From Avena insularis (taxonomy: Eukaryota > Streptophyta > Magnoliopsida > Poales > Poaceae): a stretch of DNA of 64,000 bases. The notes under the pieces are model-generated. The model was not told the DNA's origin, did no database searches, and saw only the letters and a program-made list of their open reading frames with translations. A program made the translations under genes and the position numbers. Each line of letters opens with the position of its first letter. The stretch's first letter is position 1. Location: NCBI GenBank assembly GCA_023614405.1, contig CM042693.1:339309527-339373526 (forward strand). Reading direction: 5' to 3'. This document shows positions 1 to 12,000 of this stretch, piece after piece.

Positions 1-33
1 TCCCACAGACGGTCATATGGATCGGCGGAATAC
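1..33 (-). CDS. Exon 3 of the receptor-like kinase (partial, cut by window edge)
   Basis: On the minus strand an AG acceptor at 34-35 is followed by G TAT TCC GCC GAT CCA.... When joined to the two leftover bases of exon 2 this reads [11 protein letters not shown]. The DPYDRLW string is the conserved continuation of the malectin-like domain in this receptor family. The phase match and motif match together make chance unlikely. The upstream tract TTATCATTTTGCCTGAAG is a moderate acceptor. The exon continues left of the window. Confidence 0.7.
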
Positions 34-3000
34 CTTCAGGCAAAATGATAATCATCCATCATTCCTGACACAACAATATATCAAACATAATCTCCAATTT
101 TCAATATCAAACTTGAAAAAGGACGGCATTATCCTGACAACACTATGCTAAACAGTACTAGCCGCAGGAGGGTGTCGTCGGCCATCACTACAGGAAAACT
201 GAAAGGTACCGACGGCCAGGGCCTGTGCCGAGGACCATACATCGGGGCCGTCGATACATCACCCTCCCAGGAAAGCCCACCAGTTGGGCCGAGGGCAGCC
301 CTCGGCATAGATTATGCCATCGGCGTAGATCTGCCCGAGCCGAAGGTGGCAGTCGGCATAGAAATGGCCGTCGGCGTAGCCCGGCCGAAGTTACGGCGCT
401 GGAATGGCATTAGGACAGGCCAAGCTATGCCAACGGCAAGGTTTCACGGCTATGCCGACGACAATGCCCTTGCCATTGGTATTTTCCCTTTTACCATATT
501 AATCTTAGAAAAATTATAACTAAATCATTCTAATTCAAAAATATATAAATAATATATAAATTTGCAAAAAAATAAGATATCCACCCGCACTCAAATATTA
601 CAGATTTATGAATAAAAAATAAGTAAAGCATAAAAATATTGCATATAGTTTGAAACAGGCATAAAAAAATCAAAAACGATCCAAACAATATAAAATCTTT
701 ATATGGTGTCATATTATATGATATATTTCCAAGGAAAAATAACAAAATTTGGAATATTGCAAATATCACAAAAAAACCTTCTCAAAATGAGCTATCATAT
801 ATTCGAGTTTTTATGGCTTTCAAGCCAAACGGCCAATGTTATGGCTAGAATTGTGGCATACTTTGTGATATTATGCCTATATTGTGCACACATGTGCATC
901 TTGGAATGACTTACAATATTGTAGGATGAAGTTTCCCTTTTCATCACACCAAAAAGTCATTTTTCATTTCCTGAGTGCCAAAAATGGGATGTTTTGTGAA
1001 GCAACCACCAAATGAACGTTTCACATTGGTACCGCTCCATTTTTCAAAAATACTAGACCAACTTATATGGATATTTTTTAACCGGGATATTTTAAACCTT
1101 TTCGTCCACCCCTAATGAAAAAGATAAATTTCTACCGAATTGGTAGGAAGTCGGTCAGATTTGAACTACAGGTACATGATCTAATGCTCACGATTTTTTA
1201 GAAAAATCATTTTAGGTTCACAATATGCTATTTTATCAGAGATCCACAACAAGTTTAGCGAGGCTCAACCCCGAGTTAAGAATCTTCATGGCCGCTATTT
1301 TGACCATAGTTTGAAACGGGCATAAAAATTCAAAAACGATCGAACCAATGTAAAACCTTCACGTGGTAATATTATGTGATATAGTTGCAAGGAAAAATAT
1401 CAAACTTGGAATACTGCAAATAACACAAAAAACCTTTTTAAAATGAGCTATCATGTTCGAGTTTTCATGGCTTTCATGCCAAATGACCAATGTTATGGCT
1501 AGCATTATGGCATAATTTGTAATATTGTGCCCATATTATGCATACATGTAAATCTTGGGATTGCCTATAATGTTGCAGCAGGAATTTTTCCTTTTCATTG
1601 CACCAAAAAAACATTTTTTATTTTCCGAGTGTCAAAAACGGGGTGTTTTGTGAAGCAACCACCAAATGAATGTTTCACATTGGTACCACCCCATTAAAGA
1701 AATACTAGACCACCTTATGTGGACAATTTTTCAATTGGGATATCTTAAATCTTTTTGTTCACCCCTCATGAAAAAGACAAATTCCTACCGAATGAGTGGG
1801 AAGTCGGCCAGATTTGAACTACAGATACATGGTCTAATACTCATGATTTTTTGGAAAAATAATTTTTATGTTTATAATATGCTATTTCATCAGAGATTCA
1901 CTACAAGTTTAGCGAGGCTCAACCCCGAGCTAAGAATCTTCATGCCCGCTTTTTTATCATAGTTTGAAAGGGGCATAGGAAATTCAAAAATGATCCAAAC
2001 AATATAAAACCTTCGTGTGATGTCATATTATGTGATATAGTTGCAAGGAAAAATATCAAATTTGTAATATTGCAATCACAAAAAAAACCTTCCCAAAATG
2101 AGCTATCATACTTGGTATATTGCAAAATATCAAAATGTAGTTGGATTTTTAAAATTCAAAAAGGAAAAAGATATTTCAAAATTTGAAAACAAATAAATTG
2201 TGTCATATTTGAATTCTTCACATTTTTATGATAATAATGGATATATTATTTGTTGAATTTTGATTTACAGATTTAAAGATATTAACTATGCCATATGAAA
2301 TGAATAAATGGCAAAACTTGAATAAAAATATTTTATATTTATTGGAATTCAATATTATTACTTATTCATTGTTGTTTACTTAAATAAATGTTTGAAATTT
2401 CAAAAGATAAAGATGTGTGAAATAATGGTATAAGGGTTAATATCATTGATATGTAAGTATTTATCATGAAGGTGTAAATTCTTTCGTGGAAGGACAGTTC
2501 GGAAGAAAGAGAGAAGTTAAGCATGCTGGTAGTGGAGTAGTGTAAGGATGGGTGACCATCCAAAAAGTTTGACCAAAAGTAGTATGATTAAGTGTACTTA
2601 GAGTTAAAAAATTGTCCCAAATAAGAAATTAAAGAATCAGAGCTTGACACACGACTCACAGTCACACCCCGTACAAGGGACGAGTTAGAGGAGGCCATAA
2701 AAAGAGATCAATGTTGACAAGAGAGGTACGAAGGAGAGGGCGTTGGCCGCTGGAGTAGCAGCAGCAGGAGGGGCCATGGACTCCAATTCCTACTCCAGCA
2801 GCGGGAGGGGCCATGGACTCCAATGCCACCGGCGGTGGCTAGAGGCTAGAGGTCACTAGACAACTTGTCAGTTCATGAAAAGGTGTATAACTTTTTTAAG
2901 TAAAACTAGGTAAACTTTCATCAAAGTTTTATCATTATAACATATAAAATAACAAGTTAATGTTGATATAATACAAAATATATTTATATGATATCTATAT

Positions 3001-6000
3001 AGTATTGTAGTTGTTGATGATCCTTTCCAATACTTGGTTAATGACATTCTTTTGACTTTTGAAAAACATTATACTGTACTATGTCTTCATTTTAGGAACG
3101 GAGGAAGTAGCAACAACATTTATGAGGACTAGATCATGAAAAACAAGTATAGAACCATCACATCAGAAAGCTTCAAACTTTTCTTTGACACTTAGTAGGT
3201 AAGTGTTTGCCGTATGGGGATGGCCTAGTCATGATTAATCCGGTTTTGAAAAGTCTATCTTGTCTCTCCTCGAAATACCTATAGGGGTAAGGAAGAGACA
3301 AAATTTTGTAAATCTTGTTTATTTTGACAAAGTGATGGACACAAAACAAAGTATATGCTAACTAAGTGAAATATCATTTGTAGACCAAAGACCAGGGTCG
3401 TTTGGGAGTGAAAAACTTAAAAGTACAAAGAGATTTTTACTTAGCAAGTGGTTGTTTAAACTTCCAAATGAAGAAAGGATGTGACAAGAGCTACTGCAAA
3501 ATAAATACATTCAATCAAAAACCATACCTTGGGTAACATAAAAATTAATGATTTACTTTTTGGACGGGCTTAAGGAAGATGAAAGAATTTCTATTACGTG
3601 GTTGTTTCAAAATTGAAAATGGATTGAACACTAGGATCTAGGAATACACTTGGCTAGGGATAGGACCTAAGCAATATCTAACCGTGCATAACATTGTTCA
3701 ACAAAAAAAACCTCGGTAGCAAATTTTATGTCAAGTGTTCCTTTAAACATAGCTTTTAGAATTACATCGACGGGTAATAAATGGCTTAGTTAGCTTCACC
3801 GAGTGCAATTTTCTAAGAATGAGGACATGTTTAAATGGATATTGACAATGTCTGGAATATTCTCACTCAAATCAATATTTCCAGCCTTAATAAACAGGAA
3901 CACTTGGTTTTTGTGCATACATGTTTGGACATTGAGGTTCCACTAAAAATTTGATATTTTATGTGGTTCTCACACCCTAAAGTGATATTAACAAAAGACA
4001 AACATTACAAAGATAAATTGTCAAGAAAGTAAAAGATGTTGTTTCTCTGATCAAGACAAGACAATACAACATCTTTTTTATTAAGAACCACAATCACACA
4101 CAGAACGTTCAAATTTTGTAACGGTGGCGTGACGATATCAGAACCACTGATCCAAGGTCGCAATGGCGATGCTTTTTTAAAAGAAAAAAAAACTGAAAGT
4201 TGCCAAGGCCCATAAGGCCATAACATGATTACCCTGGCAACTTATCTTTGGCATCACGTCGAAGGTGCTACCGCGGGAAGGTTTTCCCTTTATAATCTCC
4301 ATTTAGTAATTCCCTTTGGTCCATAGTACATATGACTTCTAATATAACATCACCATTTGAAATTTGGCTGTGTGGTGTCGATAAGAAAAATAAAGCCCAG
4401 ATCTGAGTGGACGTCTGTTTTTTATTATGGGCTACATGATATGTGCATAATGACTTGGTCTTTAACAATTTACATTTTCTTAATTCTTGCAGGTTATAGA
4501 TTTGGCTACTCTTTGGATTTGTACATGGTCTTATCTTGAGCCGGAAGAGCCGTACATGCCATCAATACTGGGTACAACTAACTGTAGACGAGTAGCACGA
4601 GATTTATAGCTGGTGGTTTGACAAAAAGAATAAAATATTGATGTAAAGACACTTCATCTTACTTTTGATCTTTAGATGACTTTATTCATGTTTTAACTCT
4701 TTGCGATCCATAAAGTGTAATAATGTATAATACAGACTTGAATAAAAGTAATAAAAATCTACCCCCCCCAAAAAGACTAGTCCCTCTATCTCTATTTATA
4801 AATCTTGCTCTTATATGTAGGTCGTCAATTTGATCAACATAATATGAGTTATATAATACAAAAAGTTGTATCATTAGAAAATTTAAATGTTATATTTTCT
4901 AGTGATATAATGTTTGTGTTATATAAATTATTTTATATAGGTCAAATTGACAATCTAAATGCACGTGTACACGGGTAATAAACTGAGATGGAGGGGAGTA
5001 TATGCACATTTTTCTGATAATTTGGTAGTAGACCGGGCTAGTAGATTAGGAGTTTCACTGGGGGATTCACCCGTTGTAGTTTTTGCTGGGCCATGTCTCA
5101 CCATATGAAGGTGTGTTGCCAGCCCAACATCAGCCCGTTAAAGTTCAACACGTTTTAACCGTTGATCGGCGTTCTTATCCAACGACTAAGGTGCACCTTG
5201 GGAGAAGAGTAGAAAGTCTCAATCAAAGTGTGAGCTGAGCAAGTGTGAGAGGGTGAGAGAACACACAAGAACAACAAAACCTAGTGAGAAGAGAGGAAGA
5301 AAAAGGAGAGGTGATTTCTGTCAAGATTTCTGAGATCTGACAGGTCTGACTTCAAGCTGGTGTTTGAGGGCTCAAACGTGCTTGGATTGGCTCCAAACTT
5401 GGTGATATTGTTCCTTGCTTTGAGTACTTTGATCTGGTTAGATGGTTTGAGATTTGGATCAGTGTTGCATCAGATTTGGAAGCGGTTTAGTCAGTTCAGA
5501 CTACTGCAGTTTCAGCATACAGAAGTTTTGGCAGACGAACAGTTTGGGCAGGAAAACGGTGTCCGATTGGCTTGAAATTTGGCATGTATGTTGGATACTC
5601 GTATCTCAGCTTGTCTACCGAGTTTGGTGCTGACTGGATCTGCGGTTTAAGAGCAGTTTGCTGATTACCAAAGGGGACAAAAACTGAGATACTCTCCTTT
5701 GCTGTAATCTTTCTCTCAAGTGGTTATTGTTATTGTTGTTGTTGTTGTTGTTGTTGATGCTGCTGGTGGTGTTGTTGTTGTTATTGTTGTTGTTGTTGTT
5801 GTCCGTTGGCAACGTGCAGAGTGTGTTGTATATCTCTAGATGTTTTAGAAAAGACGTTGTACCCAGGTTGATCATAGTGAAGCTCGCGTTGACCGGTTGG
5901 TCCGCACTGATACGTCGGAAATGTATCTATAATTTTTGATGTTTCATGCTTGTTTAGTATCTACTTTGCTTTGCTTTGTCCACACTTTGAGGTGTTTTTA

Positions 6001-9000
6001 TATGTTTTTCTAATACTAACCTATTAACAAGTTGCCAGAGTGCCAGTTGCCTGTTTTTTTCTGTTTTTGGTTACAGAAAGGCAGAAAATCAATATTCTCG
6101 GAATTGGACGGGACAAAAGGCTTAGTCAATATTTTGCCGTGGGGAACATGAAGCCGGGGTACGAGACGGAGGAGATCCTCTAGGGGGCCACACCCCCTGG
6201 CCGCGCAGGTGGGCCCACCCAGCGCCTGGGGGTGCAGCCGCCCTGGTGGCCCCCTGCCTCGCCTCTTCGCCTATAAGAAGCCCCCAATGCAGAAACCCTA
6301 GGAACCCGATCAAAATTCCACGAAGCCGACTGTAGCCGCCGCCACCATCGTCCCTAGATCGGGGGATCTGAAGCTCTTTCCAGCATCCTACCGGAGGGGA
6401 GATCATCCCGGAGTCCTTCTTCTTCATCATGCCAGCCTCCGGTATGAAGTGTGAGTAGTGCCACCTTGGACTACAGGTCCATGTAGTAGCTAGATGGTTG
6501 TATCTCCTCCTTGTGCTTTCATGTCTAGATCTTGTGAGCTCCATTCATGATCAAGATCTCATCTATTTGTAATCATGCATGTTGTGTTTGCGGGGATCCG
6601 ATGGATATTGAGATTACTATGTCAGATTGATTAATGGTTTTGTCTTATTGATTCTATCATGTATGTGTTGTTTGTGATCTTACATGCTCTCCGTTGTTAG
6701 TAGCTATCTTGGCCAAGTAGTTGCTAGTGACTCCAAGGGGGGGTATTTATGCTCGATAGTGGGTTCATGCCTCTACTTAATCAAGGTAAGTGACAGAAAT
6801 CTCTACGGTTGTAGATGAGCTGTTGCCACTAGGGAGAAAACAACGGTCTCTTGTTCATTGAACAAGTGGATTGTTTACCTTACACACTTTGCTTAAAGCA
6901 GTTGTCTGTTGCTTGCAACTTAATACTGGAGGGGGTTCGGATGATAACCCAAAGGTGGACTTCTAGTGATAGATGCAGTTGGATGGCGGTCTATGTATAT
7001 TGTTGTATTGCCCAATCGAATCTCATAGAATCTTTATGTCTAGTATTGCATTGTTATGCCTTGCTCAGTCCTATCAATTGCCCTATTGTAATTTGTTTAC
7101 CCAGCATGCCATGTTTTTTTTATCTAAGGAGAACACCTCTAGTGAACTATGGACCCCGTTCCAATCTTTACCATTGATACATCTTCCACTGGTACTGTTT
7201 ACTTGCTGCAAACCATCATCACCTTCCACACCATACAGTTAATCCTTTGTTACAGCAACCGGTGAGATTGACAACCTTACTGTCGTTGGGGCAAAGTCTG
7301 GAGTTTGTGTTGTGCAGGTTTCCACGTTGCTTGCAACACCTTTGAGACGTTTCCTTCCTCCTACTGATTTGATAACTTTGGTTTCTTACTGAGGGAAGAC
7401 TTGTTGTTGTGCTGCATCACACCTTGCTCTTGGGGTTTCCCGACAAAGCGCTCCACATTGACCAGGCGCCATCACGCACCCATGGTTTTTTTCTTCTCGC
7501 CTTGAGAAATCCTTGTGTCACCTGTGCATGTGCTCATTGTTTTATTTCCGCTGCATATCTGTTGATTGAAACTATCCTCAGGGTTCACCGCAAGTGGCGG
7601 GGTTGTGCTTCTTCCGCCAACAAAGTGGTATTAGAGCTAAGGTTCTGTTCGTAGTCAGTTCAGAGCAAGGTTTGTTTTGGGCTGAGTGCATTTTGTTGTG
7701 GTGAAGGATGGAAGTGAATACCAACAGAATGATTGCTTTGAATGGTACAAATTATTAAGCATGGAAGAGTAAGATGAAAGACTTGTTATATGTGAAGGAT
7801 TACTGGAAGCCGATGTTCTCCACTGAGATGCCCAGTGATATGCAAGAAGATTATTGGGAGGTACTTCATCTCCAAGATTGTGGGTTCATCCGACAATGGG
7901 TGGATGATAATGTTTTGAACCATATCATTGATAAGTCACATGCACGTACCTTATGGCAGAAATTGGAGGAGTTGTATGCCCGCAAAGAAGGTACCAACAA
8001 GATGTTCTTAAGAAACTGATGCGTTTGAGGCACAAGGAGGGCACTCCAATTGCACATCATGTGAATGAATTTCAGGGCATTATAAATCAACTATCTTCAA
8101 TGGGAATCACATTTAAAGATGAAGTGAGACCCTTGCTTCTAGTTGGCTCATTACCGGACACTTGGGAGACCTTTAAGGTCACTGTGTGCAATTCAGCACC
8201 TAATGGAGTAGTCACTTGGAACCTTGTGAAGACCAAGGTACTAAATGAAGAGTCCAGAAAAATTGCTGATAAGGACGGTTCTTCCTCACATTCAGAAATT
8301 GTAGTGACCGAGTCACGGGGGAGAAGCAAGAGCAATGGTCCGAGTAAGGGAGGAGAAAGAAGTAGAAGCAAATTAAGAGGCAAAGACAAGTATGCTGGTA
8401 TTTTTTGCCATCACTTCCATGAGAAGGGCCACATCAAGTGGCATTGTGAACAATGGAATAAAGACAAAAAGAAAAAGAAGAAAGTTCAAAAACAAACCGA
8501 CAGTGATAGTGACAGTGAGGGAGGCCGGATTGCTGCGGTTGAGGAGATCATGTTTCTCATGCATGAAGAACATGATGGCAGCAGTGTTTCCACCACTGAG
8601 GAGAGGATCACAGTAGTTTCTGATGATACCATCAACCTTGCAGATGGTGATGAGATGACTTGGATTCCGGACGGCGGTGCTACCATACATGCTACATCTC
8701 GTAGAGAGATCTTCACCAACTACACACCAGGTGATTTTGGTGTTGTGAAGATGGGAAATAATGATAGAGCAAAAATCATTGGAAGAGGAGATGTGCACTT
8801 GGAGACTGAAAATGGTACGACACTAGTCCTCAAGTAAGTGAGGCATGTTGAGGCCCTTCGGCTCAACATTATCTCGGTTGGATTGCTTGATGGAGATGGG
8901 TACTTGAGAAAATTTGGAAATTCATAGTACAAGCTCACCAAAGGGAACCTGGTTGTTGCAAAAGGTAACATGGTTTCAGTTTTGTATCATGTTCATGCTA

Positions 9001-12000
9001 AGCTTTCTAATGCTTGTGTAAATGCATTGCAGAAAGAGGATGTGTGTGCCTTATGGCACAAGAGACTTGGGCACATGAGTGAGAAGGGGATGACAATGCT
9101 AGTGAAGAAAAATCTATTGAAAGGTGTGAAAGTTGTTCACATCAAGAAATCTTCAGATTGTCTAGTGGGGAAGCAACACAGAGTTGCGTTCAAGAGTCAA
9201 CCTCCTCACAAGAATCCCGAGGTGCTGGACTTGATATATTCCGATGTTTGCAAAATGTCGGTGAGGTATATGGGTGGAGCAAAGTACTTTGTCACATTTA
9301 TTGATGACTTCTCTAGGAAGGTTTGGGTCTATGTTTTGAAGAACAAACATCAAGTACTAAGTGTATTCAAGCAATTCCAAGTCTTAGTTGAGAGAGAAAC
9401 TGAGAAGAAGATGAAGTGCATTCGCACTAATAATGGGGGAGAGTATATTGGCCCATTTGATGCCTATTGCAAGGAGCAGGGAATTAGGCACAAATTTACT
9501 TTTTTGAAGACACCACAGCTGAATGGTCTTGCTAAGAGGATGAACATGACAATTTTTGAGACAGTTAGATGCTTGCTGTCGAGTGAAAAGTTGCCTAAAC
9601 ATTATTGGGGTGAGGCTTTGTTGACTGTAGTTTATCTTATTAATCTCTCACCAAGTTATCCATTGCAGGGAGATGTTTCAAACATGGTCTTTTATGATAA
9701 GGATGTCTCGTATGAGCAACTGAAGGTTTTTGGGTGCAAGGCCTTTGTTTATATCCCTCAATATGAAAGGTCAAAGCTTGATTCAAAGACACGACAGTGT
9801 ATATTTCTGGCTATGGAGGTGATCAGTTTGGCTCTAATTTGTATGATCCAATAGCAAGAAAGGTTGTGAGAAGCCATGGTGTTGTGTTTGTTGAAGACCA
9901 AACAATTGAGGATATTGTGAAGACAAAGATGCAGGTTCCGGAGCAAGTTCCGATACATTTTTCTCCTTGAAACTAGCAGCAAGACAGATCTGATTCTGAC
10001 CCAGTTTCTGTAGATTCAGCTCAATAAGAAGCTAAAGATGATGATGCAGAAGATGTGCAAGGTGATGCACATAGTGGTACAGGTGAGGATGCTCCCCAGC
10101 AGCAAGAGTATGATTCCAAAGAAGATGATTATGATTAGCAAGCACCTGAACCAGATAGTCCACCAGCTGCTCCACTCAGACGGTCCAGCAGAGGCTGTGT
10201 TCCTTCCACCAGGTACAATTCAGACCAATATGTGGTGTTATTGTCTGATGGTTCAGAACCTGAGTGCTTTCAAGATGCAATGAAAGATGAGAACAAGAAG
10301 GAGTGGAATAAGGCTATGCAAGAAGAGATGATTCCTTGCATAAGAATCATACTTATGAGCTGGTGAAGTTGCCCAAGGGCAAGAAAGTTCTAAAGAACAA
10401 GTGGGTCTACAGAATCAAGCAAGAAGAGCACACGTCACATCCAAGGTACAAGGCCAGGCTATTTGTAAAAGGATTCAGCCAGATAAAAGGTATTGACTTT
10501 GATGAAATATTTTCTCCGGTAGTGAAGACGACATCAATCCGAATGATCCTTGGCATGGCGGCAAGTCTCAACTTGTAGGTTGAGCAAATGGATGTGAAGA
10601 CAGCTTTCCTTCATGGAGTTGGAGGAAGAAATCTACATGGAGCAGCCTGAGGGGTTTCTTGTTAAAGGCAAAGAAGACTATGTGTGCAAATTTAAGAAAA
10701 GTTTCTATGGCCTGAAACAAGCACCAACATAATGGTACATGAAGTTTGAATCTGTCATGGGGAGCGAGGCTACAAGAGGTCTAGCTCAGACCATTGTGTA
10801 TTTATTCAGAGGTTCTCAAGTGACGATTTTATCATGTTATTGCTCTATGTTGATGATATCTTGATTGTTGGAAAAAATGTCTATAGGATTGCTAGGCTAA
10901 AGAAAGAGTTGAGCAAAAGTTTTGCCATGAAATACTTGGGTCCATCAAAGTGTATTCTCGGCATGAGAATTGAGAGAGACAGAAAATGCAACAAGTTGTA
11001 CTTGTCTCAAGAGAAATATATTGAGAAGGTACTTCACAAGTTCAAGCTGGACAAGGAAAGGGAAGTAAGTTGTTCACTCGCGGCTCATTTCAAGTTGAGT
11101 AAGAAGAAATGTCCCTCCACTGAAGAGATGGAAAAGGAAATGCAAAATGTTCCTTATGCTTCAACTGTTGGGAGTTTGATGTATGCTATGGTGTGCACAC
11201 GGCCTGACATTGCTCAAGCGGTTAGTACTATAAGCAGATTCATGTCCAATCCAGGAAGACCATATTAGGAAGCCGTGAAGTGGATTTTTAGGTATTTCCA
11301 GGGCAGCACTAATATAAATCTTTGGTTTGGTGGTAGTGAGCCCAAGCTGATTGCATATTCAGATTCAGACTTGGCTAGAGATGTCGATGGAAAAAAGTCT
11401 ACTTCAGGTTATTTGATTACACATTCAGGGGGAGCAGTGGCATGGCAAAGCAGGTTGCAAAAGTGTGTGGCACTGAACACAACTGAGGCCGAGTTTATCG
11501 CAGCAACTGAGGCGAGCAAGGAGCTATTGTGGCTAAAATGATTGGCTTGTGAGCTTGGTTTTGAGCAAGACACGTATGTGTTGTTTTGTGACAACCAAAG
11601 TTCCATTCACCTAAGTAAGAATGAAAGTTTTTATTCAAGGTCAAAGCATATTGATGTTCGCTATCATTGGATTCAAGATGTGCTGAATTCCAAGCAAATC
11701 CAAATTGAGAAGGTGCACACAGATGACAATGGGGTTGATATGTTGACCAAGATGGTGACAAGAGGAAAGCTCGAGGTATGCCATCGGCTCATCGCCATGA
11801 CTATCGGTTGGCAGTGAGACCCTCTGTAATGTCGGGAGGGGGAGTTTGTTGGGCCATGTCCCTCCACATGGAGGTGTGTTGGCAGCCCAACATTAGCCCG
11901 TTAAAGTCTAACACGTTTCAACCGTTGATCGACGTTCGTATCCAACGAGTGAGGTGCTCCTTGGAAGAGGAGTAGAAAATAAAACTCTAGCCACCCTTGG

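Larger units (their letters stand above)
5084..7622 (+). repeat. 5' LTR of the copia element (interrupted by a solo LTR)
   Basis: Without the nested insertion (5908-7474) and its duplicated target site the LTR is about 967 bp, matching the 948-bp 3' LTR. The ends TGCTGGG...CCAACA form the usual short inverted repeat. It carries an expanded GTT microsatellite near 5725-5803. Confidence 0.9.

Noticed and set aside
145..519. 124-codon frame at the left of the window
   Set aside because: It is produced by the GC-rich CACTA subterminal repeats; no protein motif.
5615..5875. Frame encoding poly-Asn
   Set aside because: It is the translation of the GTT microsatellite in the copia 5' LTR, absent from the 3' LTR.
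7626..7637. Possible tRNA gene signals near primer sites
   Set aside because: Only the 3'-complementary 11-14 bases of Met tRNA are present, which is the expected primer-binding site. No cloverleaf was seen.
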